Source of the DNA: Areca catechu
Taxonomy: Eukaryota > Streptophyta > Magnoliopsida > Arecales > Arecaceae
Direction of reading: 5' to 3'
DNA: 64,000 nt
NCBI GenBank assembly: GCA_021397845.1
Contig: CM038052.1
Span: 142,109,854 to 142,173,853 of the forward strand
Shown here: positions 54,324 through 63,301 of the stretch, piece after piece
How the letters are laid out: each line of letters begins with the position of its first letter
How positions within the stretch are numbered: the stretch's first letter is position 1
Translations under genes and position numbers: made by a program
The notes under the pieces: generated by a model
What the model was told of the DNA's origin: nothing
Seen by the model: the letters and a program-made list of their open reading frames with translations, nothing else
Database searches by the model: none

Positions 54324-54990
54324 TTATTTGGCATCGGCCTTGTCTTCAAGTAACACTCCCTCATTCAAAAATTTAAGAATAGGGTCCATCCAATAAGGCT
54401 CGTACTCAATTTGGTGTACCTTTGAGGTCTTCTCCGATATGCTTGGATCTTCTAGGTACTCTATATAGGTTCGACCAAGGGACTTCAAAGCAATGGTTGC
54501 AAGTCGAAAAAGGGCATCGGCCCAAAAATTTTCAATCCACAGCACATGGGCTATCTCAAAAAATTCTAGTTGGGAAAATAGATCTTGCACCTTCTTTAAG
54601 TACTTGATCATGATAAGATCTCAAGCTTCAAACTCACCTTTCACTTGGTTGACCACTAGTTGAGAATTCGAGAAGACTTTGATCTTCCAAATCCCTGACT
54701 CTTTGGTGATTCTGAGTCTTGCCAAGAGGGCTTCATATTCTACTTGGTTGTTCAAAGTTTGAAAGGAAAAATGAAGGGCGTATTCCATGGTTTGCCCATC
54801 CAGGTCGGCCAGTATGAGCCTGGCACCACATCCAGTAGAGTTGGAGACTCCATCCACATGAGTATCCATGTGGATTCTGAGTCTTTTATGGTGACTTCCT
54901 CATCTTCAATCCTCTGTTGACTATTTTCTTGGTTCCACATACATTTAGCAAGAAAATTGGCTAGTACCTGTGCCTTCATCGCTGATCTAG
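54324..54990 (-). pseudogene. Tat-1 RNase H
   Basis: Contains THVDGVSNSTGCGARLILAD (catalytic Asp), NQVEYEALLARLRI (Glu) and VFSNSQLVVNQVKGEF, where the Asp of the usual SDSQL is Asn. Then come FSQLEFFEIAHVLWIENFWA and DALFRLAT, where the usual N-x-x-A-D-A-L is preserved as F-W-A-D-A-L. A short linker follows toward integrase. A frame change occurs near 54615 and a stop at 54610-54620. Confidence 0.8.
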
Positions 54991-54999
54991 GTTAGAATG

Positions 55000-55943
55000 C
55001 GATGTCAAATTTACCTAGCTTTATGGCCTATTTGGCTATCCTCCCAGAAGTGTCAAGATATTGGAGGATAGCTTTCATGGGTTGGTCCGTTAGAACCATA
55101 ATGGCGTGGGATTGAAAGTAGGGTCGCATGCATTTTGCCACAATCACCAGTGAATATATGAGTTTCTAGGCTCTAGGATGCCTTACTTTGGCTTTGTGCA
55201 ACACCTTGCTAGTATAGTAGATCAGCTTCTGCAGGTTGTCGCTCCTTTTCTGACAAGTACCGAGCCGACTACTTCATCCGAAGTGGAAAGGTACAAGTAG
55301 AGGGTTTCACCTTCTTCAGATTTTGAGAACAGAGGACTTTCCAAATACTTCTTTAATTCTTCAAAGGTGAGTCAGTAGTCTTCCAACCACTCAAAACTTC
55401 TAGTTAGGTGGAGGGCTTTGAAGAAAGGGAGACATCTTTCAGCCGACCAGGAAATGAATTAGCTTAAAGAGGCAATTCTTTCTATCAGTTGTTGCACTTC
55501 TTTCTTACTGGAAGGATGTCTCATACTTCGGATAGCTAGGATTTTTTTGGATTGGCCTCTATCCCTCATTTGGTAATAAGGAATCCCAGGAATTTTTTCG
55601 ATGTCACTCCAAAGGTGCATTTGGTTAGATTTAGCTTCATCTGATGATGTCGCAAGGCGTCAAAGGATTCTTCTAGATCCTTGATGTGATCTACTTTTTG
55701 GAGGATCTTTACGATCATATCATCGACATAGGCCTCCATGTTCCTCTAAAATTGCTTTTCAAATACTTTATTGATCAACCTTTGGAAGGTTGCTCTAGTG
55801 TTTTTCAGTCCGAAGGGCATTACTTTGTAATAATAAAGTCCCTTCTCTATTATGAATGCTGTCTTCTCTTCATCATCAAGGTCCATCCATATCTGATTAT
55901 ATCTAGAGAAGGCATCCATGAAACTCAACAACTGACGACCAGT
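55000..55943 (-). pseudogene. Tat-1 reverse transcriptase, main part
   Basis: Begins after solo LTR 4 with LLSFMDAFSRYNQIWMD (first catalytic Asp), EEKTAFIIEKGLYYYKVMPF, GLKNTRATFQRLINKVFE and AYVDDMIVKILQKVDHIKDL near 55710, where YVDD is intact. It continues with LNLTKCTFGVTSKKFLGFLI and thumb/connection motifs (FFKALHLTRSFEW, SEEGETLYLYLSTSDEVVGS). Stops are present after the YVDD block. Confidence 0.85.
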
Positions 55944-57250
55944 TGATGGGGGACATGTATCGAATGATGCATTTGAAGAATTAGATGGACTAAATGAAAA
56001 TGAAATAGATAAACATGTAGCTATTCTACGTAAAAGAAATAGAATTATATGAAAGGAACATAAGGAAAAGAACTAGACTAGAAAAGAATCTCTCAAAGTA
56101 ATTAAGAAGGGATCTTCGTGGTTAAGAAACCACACAGGTTAGGGCTAGCCTACTTTCCTATTTCAGATCTGAAAGAAGATTATAAAGATGGCTATCCGGC
56201 TATTAATAATCTGAAATTCAGAAAAGGGACACTCAAGATGAAGTACTAAGAATAGCAAGGAGTTACTATAGATCTAAAGGCACCTTGTTTATGATTCCTT
56301 GGCACAGTAGACCTTCACCTTGAAAACTAGGAGACCCGGGGATCCTGCATAGATACATAGTAAAATTAAAAGATTTAGGTGGAAGAATGGAGAAATGGAA
56401 GAGGAAATTAGGAATGGAAGAAATGGCTTAAATTTGGCTTTAAGTAGATCTCCTTTGGCATCCTTTGCTTGAATCATCTTCAATTGTTGGCGTGGAGAAC
56501 TCCATTATAGATGATCTCTTTTGGAAGATGGGAAGGTTGAAATTGGAGAGGCTTGAAGAGGATTCTTCAAGGGTGGCCGAATGGGATTGGAAAAGGGACT
56601 AGTAGCTTGTTTGGTTAAGTATCCTATGTCTCACACCTACCTTCTCTCAAGGGTCTTTGGCTAGCAAAGGAAGAAAGCTTTCTTAGAAAAAAATTTTATT
56701 TCATTCATCATTCCCATTACAAGAGAATTCTAGGAGCTTTTATAAACCTTAAGCTCCTTTTCAAATTCAAAATGCAACACTTTTCATGGAGAAAATCAAG
56801 GGGTGTCCCATGAAGATAGGAGTGGCCCATTCAAATTTAAATCTCCTAATTACAAGGTGGGCACCCATAAAGAGTGGAGCTTCATTCAAATTTGAAAATT
56901 CATGGTTGATGTGTCTTGGTGATGTGGCATGATTTATCCTCCAAGTTGGCATGACTTGTCTTCCAAGGTGGCATGGTGCTTTGATGATGTGGTGCTCCAA
57001 GTAGTTGGTGAAGTTGGTTGCACTCATTCTTGCTTAATTGATGCCCAATGCAAGTAGATCTTGAACCCGACTCAATACAAAGCCAATTTAACTCTAATTG
57101 GACCCAAATTAAAATAAAACAGGACTCAATTATTCAAATAAAAAAAATACAGGACTCATAGACTTATTACAGGACTTAAATTTCTAGTCTTCTATCCATA
57201 AAGAACTTGGCATTGGCTGAAGCCTCTTCCTGAGCCTGGTGCCCGCACCA
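55944..57250 (-). repeat. Solo LTR 4, TSD CCAGT
   Basis: Plus-strand start TGATGGGGGACATG and end GGTGCCCGCACCA, so the LTR is minus-oriented (TGGTGCGGGCACCAGG...). CCAGT is at 55939-55943 and 57251-57255. It interrupts RT between the codons for QLVDATTG and QLLSFMDAF. Confidence 0.95.
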
Positions 57251-57387
57251 CCAGTAGTGGCATCAACCAATTGGTCAATTTTTGGAAGAGGAAAGCTATC
57301 TTTTAGGCAAGCGTTGTTGAGGTCGGTATAATCAATGCAGTTCACCATTTGCCATTAGATTTCTTCACCATCACAATGTTGGCCAAC
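57251..57387 (-). pseudogene. Tat-1 reverse transcriptase, short middle piece
   Basis: Encodes the RT stretch ANIVMVKKSNGKW (57385-57345) and the following VNCIDYTDLNNACLK- and PLPKIDQLVDATTG-like sequence. It lies between solo LTR 4 and Gypsy-B and joins collinearly with pieces on both sides. Confidence 0.85.
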
Positions 57388-57807
57388 TGGTGGGGACACC
57401 GGAGGCACCAGAATAAGACAGAGGCTTTTCAACCCTCTGTGAATTGATCAATAATTTATGAGTCCATCTATAATAAGGGCTTAGCCCATCCGAGTCCATT
57501 TTAGTTGTTATTTGAGTCTTTTGAGTTTCAGTTCTGTACTAGTCAGCTCATGTTGAGCTAGTTCAGTCCAGTGTTAGTCAGCTCATGTTGAGCTAATTTT
57601 ATTTTTTTGAGTCCTATTCAACCATATTGAAGACTCAAGACCACATCATACAAGTGAAGACCAAGTCCAACTAGATTGAAGACATGGAAGTATAGCCCAA
57701 GTCCAACCCAACTTGAAGATTTGAAGACCCCAGGAAGAAATTTCAGAAAACCCTGATTCCTTGCAGATGCTCTCCAGATGCCCAGATTCCCTTCCATATG
57801 CCAAAAT
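57388..57807 (+). repeat. Gypsy-B 5' LTR, 3'-truncated
   Basis: Matches the first ~420 bp of 60190-61640 with few differences. At ATGCCAAAAT it jumps to AAGGTTCAGTTGTAG, only 36 bp upstream of the gag-like ATG at 57843. Confidence 0.9.
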
Positions 57808-57842
57808 AAGGTTCAGTTGTAGTTGGTCTGATCGAGTCTTGC

Positions 57843-58541
57843 ATGAGCACTAGATCAGGGGTTTCATATCACCCACCTCCTTCACAAATGTCTGAACCCA
57901 TGAAAAATTTGCAAGCCCAAATAAAAGCACTCACTGAGCAACTAACCCAATCCATGGCCCAGTTAACTCAGTCTAGTACCCAAACCAACAATAGTATTGA
58001 CTATCTTGCCAACAGGTTTGACCAGTTAGAAGGCCGTGTAGGGACCATACAAAGAACCCATGGGTCACAGTCTGATCCACATCCTGAGTCCCCTTAACCT
58101 AGGAGGACCCCAAACCCTGATCCATACCATGAGGTCGAACCTAGGAGAGCTCCTCATCCTGACCCATACTATAATCCTGAACCTAGGAGGACCCCAAACC
58201 TTGATCCATACCGTGAGGTTGAACCTAGGAGAGCCCCTCAGCCTGACCCATACTATAATACATAACGTAGAAGAACCCCTTACCATGACCCTTATTATGA
58301 TACTGAACCTAGAAGAACCCCTTACCATGACCCTTATTATGATACTGAACCCAGGAGAACACAATACTCTGACCCATATAGGGAGTCCAACCCTAGGAGA
58401 ACCCAATATCCTGACCCATATAGGGAGCCCAACCTTAGGAGGACCCCATACCATGATCCATCCTTAGAACCTGACCATAGAGCTGACCCAAAATCCTATG
58501 ACCCCAGATCCAATAATCCCCTAACCCATAGATCTGCACCC
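57843..58541 (+). pseudogene. Gypsy-B gag-leader ORF with 14-residue repeats
   Basis: ATG 57843 gives MSTRSGVSYHPPPSQMSEPM, then a Gln-rich coiled-coil-like stretch (TEQLTQSMAQLTQSSTQ, DYLANRFDQLEGRV). The same frame continues through stops at 58095 and 58263 into nine 14-residue repeats and joins, without frameshift, the ORF at 58542. The stretch is therefore one long reading frame (57843-59522) with two nonsense changes. It shows no CCHC knuckle and no Retrotrans_gag core. Confidence 0.65.
58101..58478 (+). repeat. 42-bp coding minisatellite, nine units
   Basis: Units start every 42 bp (58101, 58143, 58185, 58227, 58269, 58311, 58353, 58395, 58437). They encode RRTPxPDPYxEVEP-like peptides, with RRAP and RRTQ variants. 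All units keep the frame. Confidence 0.92.
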
Positions 58542-59522
58542 TTGTCCTATGAGCCTAGGGAGCCCATAACCCCTAGGTATCAATCTAGTACTAGTCATGC
58601 TTCCCCTAGTCAACTTGAATCCCATAGGATTAGTACCCCTAAATATGAGCCCAGTAGTGAGCCACTACCCCTTAGGCAACCTGAACCTACTAGGATTAGT
58701 GTCCATAATCAGAAACCAGGACCTAGCCAATTTTCCCCTAGCCGACCTTCTCCAACCATTCCTGAGATTGACAAGGCTTACATTAACGCGGAAGTGTATG
58801 AAGCTGATGCGAGCCTAGTGGATGAGTATGAAGGAGAAGAGGAGACACCTTTAGTAGACCTAGAATTAGCTGACCCAGTAGATACCCAGGTAGAAACCAA
58901 CCCAAAGCTAGTTGACCTTGACCACATCCAACCTAAAGCTATAATAGAAGAACAAATAGAGGAAGAGAACCTAGGTACTGCTGCTAGAGCCTTACCTGAG
59001 GAAACTATAGAGGAGAGCCAAATTATAGAGTCTAGTCCAAAAATACAAGAACCAAAAGAATTTATTAAGGACCTGATCTCTTTGAATCAATACCTTCAAG
59101 ATGAGTCCCCTCCTATAGTTCCCATTAAGGACCTCTTCCCCGAAATTGGCGACCCATCCTTCCATTATGCAAACCCTGTAGATATAGCTCAACCTCGTAA
59201 GGTTAACCTCATTAGTATAGGATTAGTTCCTGACACCCCATCTTTTATCCTACTTTATCCAACTAACCATGAACCTTTTTCTCTATCCTACCAAACTAAT
59301 TATGAACCCACTTCCTATTTTCTGCCCTTTCCAGACATCTCCAACATTTCTAGGATCATTAGATTGTATTTAGTTGAAATTAGCATACTGCATGCATTCA
59401 TTACGCATGTTAGGTTTGCATTATACTTCTGGAATACCCTTTGGCATTTGCTTGGAGTCCATTGTAAATACTCTTGTGCACACCACACTAGGGTCAGACC
59501 TAGAGAGTCTATAGTCTCTTAG
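58542..59522 (+). CDS. Gypsy-B acidic ORF with integrase-like C-terminal tail
   Basis: 326 codons are open to the stop at 59520. The first half is Pro- and Ser-rich (SRPSPTIPEIDKAY), then Glu- and Asp-rich (EYEGEEETPLVDLELADPVD). The C-terminal ~70 residues read TSYFLPFPDISNISRIIRLY, FALYFWNTLWHLLGVH, YSCAHHTRVRPRESIVS, stop. The tail aligns with the end of Gypsy-A's ORF (6178-6390), including the stop position. It resembles the integrase core pattern FW.TLW..LG...FS.A.HP, but the stretch with the usual SDRD Asp is shortened to ITHV. Function is unknown. The aspartic protease present in Gypsy-A is lacking here. Upstream sequence is in the same frame. Confidence 0.7.
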   Translation: MSYEPREPITPRYQSSTSHASPSQLESHRISTPKYEPSSEPLPLRQPEPTRISVHNQKPGPSQFSPSRPSPTIPEIDKAYINAEVYEADASLVDEYEGEEETPLVDLELADPVDTQVETNPKLVDLDHIQPKAIIEEQIEEENLGTAARALPEETIEESQIIESSPKIQEPKEFIKDLISLNQYLQDESPPIVPIKDLFPEIGDPSFHYANPVDIAQPRKVNLISIGLVPDTPSFILLYPTNHEPFSLSYQTNYEPTSYFLPFPDISNISRIIRLYLVEISILHAFITHVRFALYFWNTLWHLLGVHCKYSCAHHTRVRPRESIVS

Positions 59523-59734
59523 GTTTAGGCCCATAAAAGTCTAATAAACTTCCTTCGATAGGAATGCAAAGTCGAGTCTATTAGGTGTTAGTTTGAGTCC
59601 TTTACATCATTTTGTTTGGAGTCTGCATGTGCCTAGCATGTTGACCACCTATACTAATTTTAAACAAACTGGCTAATTCCCGAAGATGGATCAAAGAATT
59701 TGATGTAGTGGATTCTATCTTGGTTAGGCTTAGG

Positions 59735-59905
59735 GCTAAAAGAAGCTTCATGCTCGCAGAGCCGAACCTTTTAAAGTGATAGACAAGGTTGGATCAAATG
59801 CCTAGGTGTTAGACATGCCTTCGGATTTGGGCATTAATTCTACCTTCAATATTATAGACATGGTTGATACAGAGAACCGGCAGCGATACCTAGTGAGGCT
59901 TTTGA
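59735..59905 (+). pseudogene. Gypsy-B integrase C-terminal fragment
   Basis: Reads KKLHARRAEPFKVIDKVGSN-like sequence (with changes), a stop, then VLDMPSDLGINSTFNIIDMV, homologous to 5990-5870 of Gypsy-A. It is followed by ~270 bp without a domain up to the polypurine tract. Confidence 0.7.
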
Positions 59906-60173
59906 ACCTATTCCTTTTCATTGTGAGTGACCCTAACCCAGAGTGTCCACTAATAAATTTGGCCTGAGAGAGGAGAACGGATCGAGTGTATCCTGGACGA
60001 TCAAGCCATTATGACCCGGGGCTGCGATTATCAACGTTTCCTGATCCGATGACAAGGCCGGCCAGAGTTGGACGATTCGTGGATTTCTCGAGAGGACATG
60101 CAATGCCTCAACCCAGACCTTCTCGAGAGATATATGAGCCAGTCTGATCTTCACTCGACAGGGTCGAGTTCCT

Positions 60174-60189
60174 CCCACCCCGGGAGAAT
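60174..60189 (+). other. Polypurine-like tract of Gypsy-B
   Basis: CACCCCGGGAGAAT stands directly before the 3' LTR start TGGTGGGGACACC, as in Gypsy-A. Confidence 0.65.
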
Positions 60190-61640
60190 TGGTGGGGACA
60201 CCGGAGGCACCAGAATAAGATAGAGGCTTTTCAACCCTCTATGAATTGATCAATAATTTATGAGTCCATCTGTAATAAGGGCTTAGCCCATCTAATTCCA
60301 TTTTAGTTGTTATTTGAGTCTTTTGAGTTTCAGTTCTGTACTAGTCAGCTCATGTTGAGCTAGTTCAGTCCAGTGTTAGTCAGCTCATGTCGAGCTAATT
60401 TTATTTTTTTGAGTCCTATTCAACCATATTGAAGACTCAAGACCACATCATACAAGTGAAGACCAAGTCCAACTAGATTGAAGACATGGAAGTATAGCCC
60501 AAGTCCAACCCAACTTGAAGATTTGAAGACCCCAGGAGAAAAATTCAGAAAACCCTGATTCCTTGCAGATGCCCTCCAGATGCCCAGATTTCCTTCCAGA
60601 TGCCAAAATATATTCATATACCAAGGCATCCATGATTTTAGAGGTCCATCTGCATCCTAGCCCAAAGAAATCAAGCCCAGGCGCCAAGCCCAAGCCCCTA
60701 AGAAGCAAGATACTAGGGAATATTCCTGCTACCTAGCTACCAGGCCACCCCAGTTTCCAAAGGCCCAAACCCATGCGCCCGAGCCCCTTTGGGCTGGCCT
60801 CTTGCTGCTCCTAGAAGCCCAACACGCCCCCCTAGGCATCCTTGGAGTGTTGGCAAAGTCAAGAGAATTTTTAGGGATTTTTTCTACGTAATGTTTCCTT
60901 ATTTTCTAGCTAGGGTTTGAGAGGGAAAAAGATTCTTATGTAATGTCAATTGTACCCTTACTTGGAGCCCAAGGTTAAGGGTCTATTTAAAGGACCCTAG
61001 CCTCTTGTATGAAGGGAGATTTTGATATATGAAATAAACCTTGAGTTCTTCAATTGCTTTGTGTGATTACCCTGTTGTGTGCATAAAGGGGTTTGAGAGT
61101 TCTTCTTCCCGGTGTTTGCAACCATCTTCCTACCGCCAACCATCCTTCCAACCCCCTCCAAAGCTTTCTTCCCTTTGCTATTTTCTTTTGTTTTCTTGAT
61201 TTCCTCTGATTTTTCTAACCCTTGATAGGTCGTTTGCAGGTCCCCGAGTTCCTACGAATCCAACGACTCCTGCCACACCTCAATCGGACCACCGAGCAGA
61301 AAGCCGGGTATCCACGGGTCTTTGGCTCGATTTTCCATGCCGCATCCATCGAGGAATGAGAGATCCCTTCACTGCGATCTTCACCAGGCACTTCAGACGT
61401 TGTCAAGTACACCCCCTCTACCTCCAGTCTTATTATTGTAGGAGAACTTGCCCTAACCGAGGCTTCTCAGCCCCGGCGATCCTTCTTTAGTACTTTTCTA
61501 GGTTCTAATCTGCATGCTTGGCTTCAAAAATTCATACAAAATTTCCTACAACTAATTTTGATCTAAAATTTGGGAATTAATCACCTAACCCCACATATAA
61601 AACATACAAAAAGAATTGCATGCATATTAGTCCCGCATCA
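60190..61640 (+). repeat. Gypsy-B 3' LTR
   Basis: 1451 bp from TGGTGGGGACACCGGAGG to TAGTCCCGCATCA. TATTTAAAGG near 60985 and GAAATAAACC near 61040 are likely promoter and polyadenylation signals. This is the reference copy for solo LTR 2 and for part of the LTR at 17289. Confidence 0.95.
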
Positions 61641-61900
61641 CCAACCAGTCAGGGTAGTGAACTTCTCTAATGAATCTGGCATTGAAGAGTTTGTTTACCT
61701 TTTCATCAATCACCTTCTATCTTTCTGGTGCGAAGTCCTTTTCTTCTGCCGGACAGGCTTATGGTTAGGGATGACTTCTAGTCAATGGGTGATGACTTTG
61801 ATCAGGATTCCTGGCATGTCAAGAGTTGACCAGGCGAAGATGTCGACATTACTCCATAGGAAGTGGGTCAGCTTTGCCTTCGTTTCTTAATCGAGTAGAC
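61641..61900 (-). pseudogene. Tat-1 reverse transcriptase, N-terminal piece
   Basis: Minus strand: VDIFAWSTLDMPGILIKVIT (61850-61790), then NHKPVRQKKR, MKR, TNSSMPDSLEKFTTLTGW. This is the Tat RT start (DVFAW..EDMPGI ... PVRQK+R). It continues past Gypsy-B at 57387 with the next codons. Stops are present. Confidence 0.85.
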
Positions 61901-62480
61901 TACCAATCTGCATAACTTTTATTAGGTCATCTTCAGCTAGAGGTATGGAGATAGTCTTTTCCGCTGGCTCTCCACAACCCTCCATCTGATCTCTCAAATC
62001 CAATTGTTCCAAAGTTATGTGGTCGGCCGATTGTCTGTCTTGTATCATCATACACTGCCCGGCGACCCTTTGGTCTCCTTTCATTTCTCCGATGCCATTT
62101 CTAGTGGGGAATTCACTAGGAGATGGTAGGTTGATACTATGGAACGAAACTTATTCAAGGTGGGTCATCCCAAGATTGTATTGTATAATGATGAGGTTTG
62201 TACGATCACAAAGTTAATTAGGAGTGTTTTTTGAAATGGTTCTATGCCAAGGGTCATTGGCAATACTATTTCTCCTTCCACTCTGACCTGATTACCTCCA
62301 AAACCTGTGAGAGGTATGGGAGACTTTTGTAACCTATTTTTGGGTTAGTTCATTCTGAGGAAGGCATCATAAAGCAAGACCTCTATGGAGCTTCCATTAT
62401 CTACCAGAATCCTTCTTTCATAATAATTGGCTATGACAGTTGATACTATAACAGGATCATCATGAGGGATCTAAATTCCT
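61901..62480 (-). pseudogene. Tat-1 aspartic protease region
   Basis: Contains RILVDNGSSIEVLLYDAFLR near 62400 (Tat active-site D-N-G), PIPLTGFGGNQVRVEGEIVL, PMTLGIEP and NTILG, PTLNKFRSIVSTYH, then a linker whose last 65 residues (62084-61887) are Asp-, Gln- and Glu-rich. The upstream CFSDDDLQGI phrase links it to gag. Several stops are present. Confidence 0.82.
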
Positions 62481-63301
62481 TGTAGGTCGTCATCCGAAAA
62501 GCATATGGCATTGGTGCTCCTATGCCTTTTGGGGGCATCTTCTTCAACTCCGCTCCTCCAGTCGATCCGACGATGAAGCATGCCTACCCTTCCATTTGTC
62601 AGTCTTTGGTTAGGTAGTTCGGCTTCTTTCATAACCGTCTTGGAGGCAGTGCCTTCAGTTCGAGGTTCTTGGTTGTTGACATATTTTTCCATTAGTCAGT
62701 CTTTGGTTAGGTAGTTCAGCTTCTTTCACAACCCTCTTAGAGGCAGTGCCTTCAGTTCGAGGTTCTTGGTTGTTGACATATTTTTTCAGGTATCCCTTTT
62801 TATCAGATCTTCTATCGCATCCTTGAGTTGGATGCATTCTTCAATGTTGTGGCCATGGTCCTAGTGGAATCGATAGTATTTGTTCTTATTTCTTAAAGTA
62901 GGAGGTGCCTTCATGGGACATGGCCTTTATAGGTAACTTTCCTTCTCTATCTCTATTAGGATTTTCTCCCTTGGAAGAGAGAGAGGAGTATATGAGTCGG
63001 ATCTACCACCCAGTTGCTTTGGCTTGGGACTGCACCACTAAGTCGATGCATTGTTGTTAAGGGGTCCAGATGGGGCAGATCCCTTGCCGCTCTTTTTCCT
63101 AGAGGCAAGCCTCCCTTCGGTTAGGCATCAACTCATCGCTTGCTCTTCGACCGTCTTATAATTTTGGGCTCTTGCCAATAATTTGGCATAGCTCGTAGGA
63201 AACTTCTTGTCTAGGAAGAAAGTAAACCTGGATGATTGAAGACCCTTCCTCATGGCGAACATAGCCACCTGTTCATTGAGATCCGGGATCTCAAGGGTGG
63301 C
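62481..63301 (-). pseudogene. Tat-1 gag C-terminal part
   Basis: Reads EIPDLNEQVAMFAMRKGLQS, FTFFLDKKFPTSYAKLLARA and TVEEQAMS, then NKYYRFH, stop, DHGHNIEECIQLKDAIEDLI, KKGYLKKYVNNQEPRTEGTA. It is collinear with Tat-2 gag at 17010-16450. A 97-bp duplication shifts the frame near 62687. The N-terminal half lies beyond the LTR that starts at 63302. Confidence 0.82.
62590..62783. repeat. 97-bp tandem duplication in Tat-1 gag
   Basis: 62590-62686 and 62687-62783 are direct copies with a handful of differences (TTTGTC/TTAGTC, CGGCTT/CAGCTT, CCGTCTTGG/CCCTCTTAG). 97 is not a multiple of three, so the second copy is out of frame. Confidence 0.9.

Larger units (their letters stand above)
57388..61640 (+). 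mobile_element. Gypsy-B: non-autonomous gypsy element, TSD CCAAC
   Basis: CCAAC lies at 57383-57387 and 61641-61645. The 5' LTR is cut at about 57807 by a deletion that also removed the primer-binding site. The 3' LTR (60190-61640) is complete. The interior keeps gag-leader and acidic ORFs, an integrase C-terminal fragment and a polypurine tract, but no protease, RT, RNase H or integrase core. The two LTR parts are nearly identical, so the insertion is recent relative to most others. Confidence 0.93.
45201..63301 (-). mobile_element. Tat-1: Tat-lineage gypsy element with antisense accessory ORFs, repeatedly interrupted
   Basis: Reading leftward: gag (63301-62481), protease, RT (split three ways), RNase H, integrase (to 53150), a ~90-bp tandem array, two plus-strand accessory ORFs, a polypurine tract and a 3' LTR (46000-45201). 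Insertions within it are the solo LTRs at 49625-51191 and 55944-57250 and Gypsy-B at 57388-61640, each with a perfect 5-bp duplication. The right end is cut by the LTR at 63302. The protease and RT wording (VDNGSS, DLNNACPK) is Tat-type. Confidence 0.8.

Noticed and set aside
58065..58454. 129-codon minus-strand ORF and 135-codon frame-shifted plus ORF
   Set aside because: Both are alternative-frame readings of the 42-bp minisatellite. The frame continuous with 57843 and 58542 explains the stretch.
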